From Sphingosinicella sp041621755 (GTDB lineage Bacteria; Pseudomonadota; Alphaproteobacteria; Sphingomonadales; Sphingomonadaceae): 10,614 bases of DNA. The position numbers and the translations under genes were made by a program. Below the pieces are notes generated by a model that saw nothing but the letters and a program-made list of their open reading frames with translations, did no database searches and was not told where the DNA came from. Where the stretch lies: positions 1-10,614 of the forward strand of contig JBFKAE010000112.1 of assembly GCA_041621755.1 (NCBI GenBank), written 5' to 3'. Of this stretch, positions 1 through 6,278 are shown in pieces; the stretch's first letter is position 1; each line of letters begins with the position of its first letter.

Positions 1-191
1 ATGTGCTTTTGAACATCGAAGCGCCCGCTCCCATCGTGCAGGAGCTGGAACGCCAGATTTCGATCAACGAAGACGTTATCCGTTATCAGACAATCCGAGT
101 CGACGAACTGGAAAAAGAACCGTCAGCGATGATGCGCAAATCAGATCGCGACTCACGCCCGCGTCAACGCCGCGAACAGCGCGACGCTTAA
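1..191 (+). CDS. rpsF: 30S ribosomal protein S6, C-terminal part (5' end outside the window)
   Basis: This is the last 62 residues of S6, which binds 16S rRNA in the small-subunit platform as a heterodimer with S18. The frame is open to the left edge; the first complete codon is at position 3 and the two preceding bases would complete a His/Asp/Asn/Tyr codon, Tyr in most relatives. The visible part carries the S6 signature V-L-L-N-I-E-A-P followed by N-E-D-V-I-R-Y and V-R-V-D-E-L-E, the last helix and strand of the S6 fold, then the short S-A-M-M-R segment and an Arg/Asp-rich tail typical of alphaproteobacterial S6. The gene ends with TAA 19 nt before rpsR, in the usual rpsF-rpsR-rplI order. 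Any autoregulatory S6:S18 leader site would lie before rpsF, outside the window. Identification is secure from sequence and context. Confidence 0.95.
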   Translation, partial: VLLNIEAPAPIVQELERQISINEDVIRYQTIRVDELEKEPSAMMRKSDRDSRPRQRREQRDA

Positions 192-210
192 GCGATAAGG
201 AAGAAAAGAT

Positions 211-435
211 ATGGGACGCCCCTTTTTCCGCCGCCGCAAATCCTGCCCGTTCGCACGGGCTGATGCGCCGAAGATCGACTATAAAGATGTACGCTTGCTG
301 CAGGGCTTCGTGTCCGAGCGCGGCAAGATCGTACCAAGCCGCATCACTGCGGTTTCCGCAAAAAAACAGCGCGAGCTGGCCAAGGCGATCAAACGCGCCC
401 GCCATCTCGGCCTGCTGCCGTTCCTCGTACGCTAA
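211..435 (+). CDS. rpsR: 30S ribosomal protein S18
   Basis: The 74-residue product has the normal length of S18, which pairs with S6 on the platform of the 30S subunit. A basic N-terminus (G-R-P-F-F-R-R-R-K-S-C-P-F, residues 2-14) is followed by the S18 core: I-D-Y-K-D at 22-26, L-L-Q-G-F-V-S-E-R-G-K-I at 29-40, P-S-R-I-T at 42-46, and the closing helix K-Q-R-E-L-A-K-A-I-K-R-A-R-H-L-G-L-L-P at 52-70. A purine-rich AAGGAAG Shine-Dalgarno at 197-203 sits 7 nt before the ATG. The gene lies 19 nt after rpsF and 13 nt before rplI on the same strand, so the three are almost certainly co-transcribed and expressed with the ribosomal proteins. Nothing unusual is seen. Confidence 0.98.
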   Translation: MGRPFFRRRKSCPFARADAPKIDYKDVRLLQGFVSERGKIVPSRITAVSAKKQRELAKAIKRARHLGLLPFLVR

Positions 436-448
436 GGGAGATTGAATC

Positions 449-1072
449 ATGGCTATGCATGTCATTCTGCTTGAACGCGTCGAAAAGCTCGGCGGCATTG
501 GCGACGTGGTTTCGGTGAAGCCGGGCTATGCCCGCAACTTCCTGCTGCCACGCGGCAAGGCGCTGCGCGCGAACGATGCCAACAAGGCAAAGTTCGAAGC
601 CGACCGCGGGCGGATCGAAAAAGAAAACGCCGAGAAACGCGTTGTCGCCGAATCCGATGGCAAGTCGATCGAGGGCAAGAAAATCGTCCTTATCCGTCAG
701 GCATCGGACGCCGGTCAGCTTTACGGCTCGGTCGCAGCCCGCGACATCGCCGAAGCGTTGAGCACTGACGGCGCCAGCATCACCAAGAATCAGGTGATCC
801 TGAGCGCGCCGATCAAAACGCTTGGTCTGCACAAGGTGCGCATCCAGCTTCACCCCGAAGTTGCAGTTGAAATCGAAGCCAACGTCGCCCGCTCGGATGA
901 CGAAGCCGATCTTCAGGCGCAGGGTGTCGATGTGCTTGCCGACATGTTCGAAAAAGACGTCAGCGGCTTTACCGAAGAACGCGATGCCAGCCTCGAACCC
1001 GGCGAATTTGCCGAAGAGGCAGGCGAAGCCGATGCAGACACTGCCGAAGGCGAAGAGCCAGCCGCAGCCTGA
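449..1072 (+). CDS. rplI: 50S ribosomal protein L9 with an acidic C-terminal extension
   Basis: L9 binds 23S rRNA near the L1 stalk and helps keep reading frame. The N-terminal RNA-binding domain is seen as V-I-L-L-E-R-V-E-K-L-G, then G-D-V-V and G-Y-A-R-N-F-L-L-P-R-G-K-A (about residues 5-38). A charged linking helix (44-66) and the C-terminal domain with Q-L-Y-G-S-V and L-G-L-H-K-V-R-I-Q-L-H-P-E-V (to about 148) follow. Standard L9 ends near residue 150; this one is 207 residues. The extra 57 residues hold 20 Asp/Glu and only 2 Lys/Arg, with a final Glu/Ala-rich run. Such tails occur in other sphingomonad L9 proteins as far as I recall. I chose the ATG at 449 over the one at 455 because AAGGGAG at 434-440 is 8 nt from the first. 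The gene ends the rpsF-rpsR-rplI operon and is followed by an intrinsic terminator. Confidence 0.96.
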   Translation: MAMHVILLERVEKLGGIGDVVSVKPGYARNFLLPRGKALRANDANKAKFEADRGRIEKENAEKRVVAESDGKSIEGKKIVLIRQASDAGQLYGSVAARDIAEALSTDGASITKNQVILSAPIKTLGLHKVRIQLHPEVAVEIEANVARSDDEADLQAQGVDVLADMFEKDVSGFTEERDASLEPGEFAEEAGEADADTAEGEEPAAA

Positions 1073-1096
1073 ACGGGCTTTACCGTCAAAATATCA

Positions 1097-1131
1097 GGGC
1101 CGCGCAGCAATATTGCCGCGCGGCCCTTTTT
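1097..1131 (+). terminator. Intrinsic terminator of the rpsF-rpsR-rplI operon
   Basis: A perfect 9-bp GC-only stem (GGGCCGCGC at 1097-1105, GCGCGGCCC at 1118-1126) is followed directly by five T residues (1127-1131). The 12-nt loop itself contains the self-complementary GCAATATTGC (1107-1116), so the stem can extend past an A/C mismatch. It lies 24 nt after the rplI stop, the expected place for the end of this operon. The T-run is only on the + strand side, so it should work mainly in the + direction. Confidence 0.9.
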
Positions 1132-1164
1132 CTATGGCGAAAGCCCGCTTACAACAGACGGCCT

Positions 1165-2472
1165 ATGCCTGATCTTTTTGCATCCGACGATCCGCAAGAC
1201 GCTGTCCCAACCACAGCGCCGCTCGCCGAACGCCTGCGCCCGCGCACGCTGGCCGATGTCGTCGGGCAAGACCATCTGACCGGCGCCGAAGGCGCAATCG
1301 GTCGCATGGTCGCGGCGGGGAAGCTTTCCAGCATCATTTTCTGGGGACCGCCGGGCACGGGCAAAACCACGATCGCGCGCCTGCTCGCCGATGCCGTGGG
1401 ATTACGCTTCGCATCCATTTCGGCAGTTTTTTCAGGCGTCGCCGACCTCAAGAAAATCTTTGCAGAGGCGCGCGAATATGCACGCACAGGCAAGAAAACG
1501 CTGCTTTTCGTTGACGAAATTCACCGCTTCAACCGCGCGCAGCAGGACGGCTTCCTGCCCTATGTCGAGGACGGCACCGTCACGCTGGTCGGCGCGACGA
1601 CGGAAAACCCCAGCTTTGAACTCAATGCCGCGTTGCTGTCGCGCTGTCAGGTGCTGCTCGTCAATCGCCTCGACGAAGCCGCGCTGGCCAAATTGCTGGA
1701 CCGCGCCGAAGCCGATATCGGCCATAAACTGCCGCTGACCTCCGACGCCCGTACCGCGCTGATCGGCTCATCGGATGGTGACGGGCGCTTCCTGCTCAAT
1801 CAGGTCGAAACCCTGATGTCGATCGGCATTGAAAAGCCGCTTGAACCGGCGGACCTGCGTGACCTGCTTCACCGCCGCCTGGCGGTTTACGACAAGGACC
1901 GCGAGGGCCATTACAATCTGATTTCCGCACTGCACAAATCGCTGCGTGGGTCCGATCCGCAGGCAGCGCTTTACTATCTTGCGCGGATGCTGACCGCTGG
2001 TGAAGAACCGCTCTACGTGCTGCGCCGTATCGTGCGGTTTGCGTCCGAAGATATCGGCCTTGCTGACCCGAATGCGCTCGTCCAATGCCTTGCAGCAAAG
2101 GATGCTTATGACTTTCTGGGGTCCCCCGAAGGCGAACTCGCCATCGTTCAGGCCTGTCTCTATTGCGCCACCGCACCCAAGTCGAACGCCGCATACAAGG
2201 CACAGAAATTTGCGTGGAAGTCGGCCAGGGAAACAGGCTCTCTGATGCCGCCGCAAAACATATTAAACGCCCCTACCCGCCTGATGAAGGACATTGGTTA
2301 CGGCAAGAACTATGCCTATGACCACGACAGTGACGAGGGGTTTTCGGGCGCCAATTACTGGCCCGACGCGATGTCTCCGCAAACCTATTACACGCCAACC
2401 GACCGCGGTTTTGAAAAGCGCGTGGCGGAACGGCTCGCATATTGGGACGAACGCCGCCAGCATCCGAAATAG
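1165..2472 (+). CDS. rarA: Replication-associated recombination protein A (RarA/MgsA), AAA+ ATPase
   Basis: RarA is a cytoplasmic clamp-loader-like AAA+ ATPase of the RarA/Mgs1/WRNIP1 family that acts at stalled or gapped replication forks together with SSB. The 435-residue length fits the family (E. coli about 447). Visible motifs: Walker A G-P-P-G-T-G-K-T-T (61-69), Walker B L-L-F-V-D-E-I-H-R-F (113-122), sensor 1 G-A-T-T-E-N-P-S-F-E (143-152), the arginine finger in L-L-S-R (R160), and sensor 2 G-D-G-R (R208). The C-terminal family blocks are also clear: L-I-S-A-L-H-K-S-L-R-G-S-D-P, A-S-E-D-I-G-L-A-D, C-A-T-A-P-K-S-N-A and Y-T-P-T-D-R-G. The N-terminus M-P-D-L-F faintly resembles a sliding-clamp-binding peptide, which is only a guess. 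The gene begins 33 nt after the rplI terminator with no good Shine-Dalgarno and no promoter that I can recognise. A rare-codon pair, ATA-TTA, occurs at 2260-2265. Confidence 0.97.
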   Translation: MPDLFASDDPQDAVPTTAPLAERLRPRTLADVVGQDHLTGAEGAIGRMVAAGKLSSIIFWGPPGTGKTTIARLLADAVGLRFASISAVFSGVADLKKIFAEAREYARTGKKTLLFVDEIHRFNRAQQDGFLPYVEDGTVTLVGATTENPSFELNAALLSRCQVLLVNRLDEAALAKLLDRAEADIGHKLPLTSDARTALIGSSDGDGRFLLNQVETLMSIGIEKPLEPADLRDLLHRRLAVYDKDREGHYNLISALHKSLRGSDPQAALYYLARMLTAGEEPLYVLRRIVRFASEDIGLADPNALVQCLAAKDAYDFLGSPEGELAIVQACLYCATAPKSNAAYKAQKFAWKSARETGSLMPPQNILNAPTRLMKDIGYGKNYAYDHDSDEGFSGANYWPDAMSPQTYYTPTDRGFEKRVAERLAYWDERRQHPK

Positions 2473-2512
2473 ATCTGTGGTCTCAACTCTCCCCGGTGAT
2501 TGGTTGATATTT

Positions 2513-2541
2513 TTGTGTTTTTCGCATGAAAAGTGCATAAT
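2513..2541 (+). promoter_or_regulatory. Candidate sigma70-type promoter for the CmpX-like gene
   Basis: In the AT-rich gap after rarA, TTGTGT (2513-2518) and CATAAT (2536-2541, 5 of 6 matches to TATAAT) are separated by exactly 17 nt. Transcription would begin near 2548. This would put the upstream in-frame GTG at 2533 outside the mRNA and so supports the ATG at 2590 as the start of the next gene. The -35 match is poor (TTG only), so this is a plausible but unproven promoter. Confidence 0.45.
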
Positions 2542-2589
2542 ATCGTAGTTGATCCCGCTGGGGAGGATCGTAGCACAGGGTTCGAAACT

Positions 2590-3798
2590 ATGAACGTTGA
2601 TACGCGTGAATCGCTCGTTTATGCGCAGGAACTGATCGGATTTTGGGGTCCGCGCATCCTTGCCGCTGTCCTGATATTGGTCGTAACGCACTTTGTCGCC
2701 AAAGGCGCAAAATGGGCGCTTGCCCGACTGATCGACCGCATTCCCTTCCTGAAACGCCATGCAGAAGAGGCAAAATCCGGCGACGCCACGCTCGGCGTGC
2801 AACTCGGTACGCTTGCCTATTGGATCATCTGGCTGGTCGGCCTCGTGCTTGCCTTGCAACCGCTTGACCTGTCGGACGTTGTCGCGCCCGTCACCGGCCT
2901 GACACAGGAAGTATTTGCCTATATCCCGCAAATCCTTGGCGCAGCCGTCATCTTTTTCATCGGCCTTGTCCTCGCGCGTATCGTTCGCCGCGTGGTCGAA
3001 ACAGCCATTTCGACGATCAACATCGACAATCTCGCGCAAAAAGCCGGTATGGCCGAAGCAAGCAACGTCAGCGACCGCGGCAGCATAGGCCGCGCGCTTG
3101 GCATCATCGCCTTCGTGCTTGTTATCATACCCGTCTCGATCGCAGCATTGGAAGCGCTTGGCATTTCGACGATCACCGACCCTGCCGTGCGCCTGCTTGA
3201 TACGGTGCTCGCCTCGGTACCGCGGGTGATCACTGCCGGCATCATACTCAGCCTGGCGTTTTTCATCGGCAAATGGGTCGCGAATTTGACCGAACAGGTG
3301 CTACACGCAACCGGCATGGACGACGCTGTCGCCGGGCTTGGGGCGTTTCCTGCAACCGTCAAGGCGTCAAAAGCCGCAGGCGTTATCGCGCTCACCGCAA
3401 TCATGCTCTTTGCCGCTGTTGAAGCGACGCGGGCGCTGCAATTTGCCGAAGTCTCGATCATGCTGGTTCAGGTTGTCGAGCTTGGTGGCAAGGTATTGTT
3501 CGGCAGTGTCATCATCGTTGTCGGCGTCATGCTTGCCAATATTATCGCAAAGGCGATTGCAGGATCGACGGGCGAGACCGGCTTTGCACCATCGATCGCA
3601 AAATACGCCATAGTCGCTCTGGCAACGGCGATGGGGCTGCGTTTCATGGGGCTGGCAAATGACATCGTCAATCTCGCTTTCGCTCTGATCCTTGGCTCTG
3701 CAGCCGTCGCGGCAGCAATCGCCTTTGGCATTGGTGGCCGCGAGACCGCCCATCAGCTGTTGCAAAAATGGCTGAACGATCTGGACGAACGCAAATAA
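2590..3798 (+). CDS. CmpX-like multi-pass inner-membrane protein ('conserved TM helix' / mechanosensitive-channel-related family)
   Basis: The 402-residue protein is strongly hydrophobic, with roughly eight or nine membrane segments near 22-40, 72-90, 110-130, 168-192, 210-232, 262-282, 300-322 and 336-382. It shows internally repeated helix units of the form ...I-L-x-A-x-x-I-x-x-I-G-x-x-x-A, as in the Pfam 'conserved TM helix' family to which Pseudomonas CmpX belongs, and ends with A-F-G-I-G-G-R-E-T-A (378-387), a motif typical of that family. Annotation pipelines often call these mechanosensitive ion channels, but I see no MscS-type beta/C-terminal domain, so channel gating is an inference only. 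In Pseudomonas, CmpX has been tied to envelope stress and c-di-GMP. I use the ATG at 2590 (AGGG at 2577-2580, 9 nt upstream) instead of the GTG at 2533, which lies within the putative promoter. It appears to be a single-gene unit between rarA and crcB. Confidence 0.85.
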   Translation: MNVDTRESLVYAQELIGFWGPRILAAVLILVVTHFVAKGAKWALARLIDRIPFLKRHAEEAKSGDATLGVQLGTLAYWIIWLVGLVLALQPLDLSDVVAPVTGLTQEVFAYIPQILGAAVIFFIGLVLARIVRRVVETAISTINIDNLAQKAGMAEASNVSDRGSIGRALGIIAFVLVIIPVSIAALEALGISTITDPAVRLLDTVLASVPRVITAGIILSLAFFIGKWVANLTEQVLHATGMDDAVAGLGAFPATVKASKAAGVIALTAIMLFAAVEATRALQFAEVSIMLVQVVELGGKVLFGSVIIVVGVMLANIIAKAIAGSTGETGFAPSIAKYAIVALATAMGLRFMGLANDIVNLAFALILGSAAVAAAIAFGIGGRETAHQLLQKWLNDLDERK

Positions 3799-3807
3799 AT
3801 GGCGCGC

Positions 3808-3836
3808 TCGGGGCGGACATATTCTGTCCGCCCCGA
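3808..3836 (+). terminator. Strong 12-bp hairpin after the CmpX-like gene, without a T-tract
   Basis: TCGGGGCGGACA (3808-3819) and TGTCCGCCCCGA (3825-3836) are perfectly complementary around a 5-nt TATTC loop, starting 10 nt after the stop codon of the preceding gene. Position and strength suit a transcription or mRNA 3'-end signal. No T-run follows on either strand, so it is not a textbook intrinsic terminator; it could equally be a 3' stabilising hairpin or a leader element of crcB, whose start lies 50 nt downstream. Confidence 0.5.
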
Positions 3837-3859
3837 ATGCACGAAGGCTGGACCTTGGG

Positions 3860-3875
3860 CATGGCTTAGGCCATG
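3860..3875 (+). repeat. Small inverted repeat just upstream of crcB
   Basis: CATGGC (3860-3865) and GCCATG (3870-3875) form a 6-bp stem around the loop TTAG. The structure ends 10 nt before the crcB ATG and directly abuts the weak GAGA Shine-Dalgarno-like stretch, so it could influence ribosome access. This is short enough to arise by chance. The leader lacks anything I recognise as the crcB-class fluoride riboswitch. Confidence 0.3.
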
Positions 3876-3885
3876 AGACGCGGTC

Positions 3886-4251
3886 ATGGTCACACAGTTT
3901 ATCGCAGTTGGAATTGGCGGCGCTTTCGGCGCGATGCTGCGGCATGGCGTGGGGATCGTCACACTGCGTCTGCTCGGGCCGAATTTCCCGTGGGGAACGC
4001 TTAGCGTCAATGTCATCGGCGGCTTCCTGATGGGATTGCTCGTTGCGATATTGACCGCACGTGGCGGCGATCAGACCGTACGGCTTTTGCTTGGCGTCGG
4101 GCTGCTTGGCGGCTTTACGACCTTTTCGGCATTCGCACTCGACGCGGCCAATATGATTGAACGTGGCGCGATTTTCACAGCCATTGGCTATGCCTGCATA
4201 TCCGTCATCGCATCGATTGGCGCACTTTACCTTGGAAAGGCTCTATTGTGA
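3886..4251 (+). CDS. crcB: Fluoride ion channel CrcB/FluC
   Basis: This inner-membrane protein exports fluoride and works as an antiparallel dimer. The 121-residue length and four hydrophobic segments (about 3-22, 36-58, 66-88, 96-118) are typical. Family motifs visible: G-I-G-G-A-F-G-A-M-L-R (9-19), W-G-T-L-S-V-N-V-I-G-G-F-L-M-G (36-50, with pore Asn42), and G-G-F-T-T-F-S-A-F (75-83), which carries the phenylalanines and hydroxyl residues lining the pore and the central sodium site. Residue 86 is Asp where many homologues have Glu, a conservative change. The ATG at 3886 has only a weak purine stretch upstream. The gene heads an operon: its TGA overlaps the GTG start of rluC (GTGA, 4248-4251), implying translational coupling. 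No fluoride riboswitch is recognised in the leader. Confidence 0.95.
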   Translation: MVTQFIAVGIGGAFGAMLRHGVGIVTLRLLGPNFPWGTLSVNVIGGFLMGLLVAILTARGGDQTVRLLLGVGLLGGFTTFSAFALDAANMIERGAIFTAIGYACISVIASIGALYLGKALL

Positions 4252-5366
4252 GCAGCGATCCCGCCAACGTCAGACAATTCACTGTCGATGCCGATGATGA
4301 TGGCATCCGGCTTGACCGCTGGTTCAAGCGCCATTTGCCCGAGACAAGTTTCAATGTCGTATCGCGCTGGGCGCGCACCGGACAGATCCGGGTCGATGGC
4401 AAGCGCGCCAAGCCCGCCGACCGCATTGAACAGGGTCAGGTGATCCGCGTGCCACCCGCGGACGCCGCAGCCCCGACCACGATGTCGGTAAAAAAAGAAC
4501 GCCCGACTTTGTCCGACGACGAAATCGAATTCGCGCAAAGCCTTGTCATTTACAAGGACGCACACGCCATCGTCATCAACAAGCCCGCAGGCCTTGCAAC
4601 GCAGGGCGGCACCAAGATGCACGCGCATGTCGATGGCTTGCTTGATGCCTTGAAATTCGACCGCGACGACCGGCCAAAGCTCGTTCATCGGCTCGACAAG
4701 GATACAAGCGGTGTGCTGTTGATCGCCCGGTCGGCACGCGCCGCTGCGCATTTTTCGAAATCATTCTCCGGCCGCACCGCACGCAAGCTCTATTGGGCGA
4801 TCGTCATGGACGTCCCCGACATCAAGGACGGCATGATCGAACTGCCGCTCGCCAAGCAACCCGGCACTGGCGGCGAGAAAATGTATGTCGATGAAATTGG
4901 GGGCCAGCGCGCCGTCAGCCGTTATCGCCTTATCGAACGCGCAGGCAATCGTGCCGCGTGGCTTGAAATGCAGCCGCTGACCGGCCGCACGCACCAGTTG
5001 CGCGTCCATGCCGCCGCCATCGGCCATCCCATAGTCGGCGACGTGAAATATGGTGGCAAGACCGCGCTCCTGACCGGCGGGGTCAGCCGCAAACTCCACC
5101 TCCACGCGCGGCGACTGGTTATCGACCTGCCCGATGGTGGCACGCTCGACATCAAGGCGGATCCCGCGCCGCATTTCGCCGAAAGCCTCGAAACCATCGG
5201 CTTTGACCCGTTGATCGGCGACCTGCCGCTTGAAGAGGAAATCCACGACCCCGACGCAGAAGCCCGCCGCGCAAAGCACAAGGCCCGCGACGCCCGCCGG
5301 GAACGCCGCGACAACCAGCGCGCCCGCCGTGGTGCCGGACGGAACCAGACAGGCCGACGCCGATGA
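4248..5366 (+). CDS. rluC: RluC/RluD-family 23S rRNA pseudouridine synthase
   Basis: The enzyme converts uridines of 23S rRNA to pseudouridine; RluC of E. coli acts at 955, 2504 and 2580. An N-terminal S4 RNA-binding domain (about 9-70) includes G-I-R-L-D-R-W-F and V-S-R-W-A-R-T-G-Q-I-R-V-D-G. The catalytic domain (about 97-300) has I-N-K-P-A-G-L-A at 110-117, the active-site block H-R-L-D-K-D-T-S-G (147-155, catalytic Asp150) and L-T-G-R-T-H-Q-L-R (244-252). The final 33 residues are extremely basic, with 16 Arg/Lys, and probably bind RNA non-specifically. Start is GTG at 4248 with GGAAAGG at 4234-4240, 7 nt upstream, overlapping the crcB stop by 4 nt; the HAD gene follows after 13 nt. RluC rather than RluD is chosen because this rluC-phosphatase-ATP12 order is typical of alphaproteobacterial RluC; the exact target uridines cannot be read from the sequence. 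Confidence 0.92.
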   Translation: MSSDPANVRQFTVDADDDGIRLDRWFKRHLPETSFNVVSRWARTGQIRVDGKRAKPADRIEQGQVIRVPPADAAAPTTMSVKKERPTLSDDEIEFAQSLVIYKDAHAIVINKPAGLATQGGTKMHAHVDGLLDALKFDRDDRPKLVHRLDKDTSGVLLIARSARAAAHFSKSFSGRTARKLYWAIVMDVPDIKDGMIELPLAKQPGTGGEKMYVDEIGGQRAVSRYRLIERAGNRAAWLEMQPLTGRTHQLRVHAAAIGHPIVGDVKYGGKTALLTGGVSRKLHLHARRLVIDLPDGGTLDIKADPAPHFAESLETIGFDPLIGDLPLEEEIHDPDAEARRAKHKARDARRERRDNQRARRGAGRNQTGRRR

Positions 5367-5371
5367 AGGGG
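5366..5371 (+). promoter_or_regulatory. Shine-Dalgarno that fixes the HAD phosphatase start
   Basis: AAGGGG (5366-5371) lies 8 nt before the ATG at 5380, between the rluC stop and that ATG. The same frame is open for another 150 nt upstream (ATG at 5230), but that stretch overlaps rluC and encodes a low-complexity Thr/Pro/Ala segment before the catalytic D-C-D-G-T. The ribosome site therefore argues for 5380. Confidence 0.7.
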
Positions 5372-5379
5372 CTTGCGAC

Positions 5380-6042
5380 ATGACCACGCGGCTTGCCATT
5401 TTCGATTGCGACGGCACGCTTGTCGACAGTCAGGCCAATATCATCCGCGCGATGGAGGACTGCTTCAACAAGCACAGGCTCGATACGCCCGATCGCCACG
5501 CCGTGCGCCGTGTCGTTGGCCTGTCGCTTGAAGAGGCGATGAAAATCTTGCTGCCCGACGCGGACGACGATTTCCACGTGACGCTCGCGGACGATTACAA
5601 ACTGGCCTTTCAAGGCCTGCGTTCAAACGGTGGATTGCAATCCGAACCGCTTTATCCCGGTGTGCGCGAAGGCCTGTTGCGGCTTGAACGTCATGGCTAT
5701 TTGCTCGGCGTCGCGACCGGCAAATCGGATCGCGGCCTTGCACTGACTTTGGCGCATCACGAACTGCACGGGCGCTTTGTGACGCTGCAAACCGCCGACC
5801 GTCACCCGTCAAAGCCGCATCCCTCGATGATCGAGACCGCAATCGCGGAGACCGGCGCTGCATCGTCATTGACATGCATGATCGGCGATACCGTTTTCGA
5901 TATCGAAATGGCGCGCGCGGCCAATGTCGATGCGCTTGGCGTTTCGTGGGGCTATCACGACCCCGTCGAACTGACCGCATCGGGCGCGGGGCATGTGTTT
6001 GATGATTTTACCACGCTGATCGACCATCTGATTGCCCAATGA
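5380..6042 (+). CDS. HAD-superfamily hydrolase, phosphoglycolate-phosphatase-like (class IA)
   Basis: The 220-residue protein is a soluble Mg-dependent phosphatase of the haloacid dehalogenase superfamily. All four HAD motifs are present: motif I D-C-D-G-T-L-V-D-S (9-17, nucleophile Asp9 and acid/base Asp11), motif II A-T-G-K-S (112-116), motif III S-K-P-H-P-S (144-149, Lys145), and motif IV G-D-T-V-F-D-I-E-M-A (169-178, Asp170 and Asp174). An alpha-helical C1 cap of the Gph/PGMB type spans about 18-86. The family includes phosphoglycolate phosphatase (Gph) and pyrophosphatase PpaX; substrate cannot be decided by eye, so I give no symbol. It lies 13 nt after rluC, and its TGA overlaps the ATG of the next gene (ATGA, 6039-6042). 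Co-occurrence with rluC and ATP12 is usual in alphaproteobacteria, but the functional reason is unclear; a metabolite repair role is a guess. Confidence 0.92.
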   Translation: MTTRLAIFDCDGTLVDSQANIIRAMEDCFNKHRLDTPDRHAVRRVVGLSLEEAMKILLPDADDDFHVTLADDYKLAFQGLRSNGGLQSEPLYPGVREGLLRLERHGYLLGVATGKSDRGLALTLAHHELHGRFVTLQTADRHPSKPHPSMIETAIAETGAASSLTCMIGDTVFDIEMARAANVDALGVSWGYHDPVELTASGAGHVFDDFTTLIDHLIAQ

Positions 6043-6278
6043 CCATAAAGCCACCGACCGAAGCCGAATGGAAACGGCGCTGGATATTGCTCAACACGCT
6101 GCGCATTGGCGGCGTCGTGCTTGCGCTTTTGGGACTGTTGATCTGGCGGCGCGGCCTTGGCGGTTTTCAGGACGAGCTGATCGGGCAGGTCATGCTGGTG
6201 CTCGGCGCGGTTGAAACGTTTCTCGTGCCCATCCTGTTCTCCCGCATCTGGAAATCACGCGACAGGGATCTGCTGTGA
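6039..6278 (+). CDS. Small two-helix membrane protein of unknown function (79 aa)
   Basis: I do not recognise this family. The 79-residue product has a charged N-terminus with W-K-R-R-W (11-15), a first hydrophobic helix at about 17-36, a short linker with R-R-G-L-G-G (37-42) and D-E-L (45-47), a second helix at about 49-69, and a basic tail K-S-R-D-R-D (72-77). By the positive-inside rule, both ends are probably cytoplasmic. Its ATG overlaps the HAD stop (ATGA) and its TGA overlaps the GTG of the ATP12 gene (GTGA, 6275-6278), so it is embedded in a coupled operon and is very likely expressed. There is no good competing frame here. A role in membrane-associated steps near ATP synthase assembly would be inference from its position only. 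Confidence 0.82.
   Translation: MTIKPPTEAEWKRRWILLNTLRIGGVVLALLGLLIWRRGLGGFQDELIGQVMLVLGAVETFLVPILFSRIWKSRDRDLL

Noticed and set aside
1134..1172. 12-codon upstream ORF (ATG at 1134) whose stop overlaps the rarA start, a possible leader peptide for translational coupling.
   Set aside because: No Shine-Dalgarno precedes it (it directly follows the T-tract of the terminator), and such short ORFs are expected by chance.
2533..2589. GTG start at 2533 giving a 421-residue CmpX-like protein.
   Set aside because: It lies within the candidate -10 region, has no ribosome site, and adds a non-hydrophobic stretch unlike a family N-terminus; ATG at 2590 is preferred.
5230..5379. 150-nt in-frame 5' extension of the HAD phosphatase gene, which would add 50 Thr/Pro/Ala-rich residues.
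   Set aside because: It overlaps the 3' end of rluC, the added residues are low-complexity, and a good AAGGGG lies just before the ATG at 5380, which puts the catalytic D-C-D-G-T at its usual place near residue 9.
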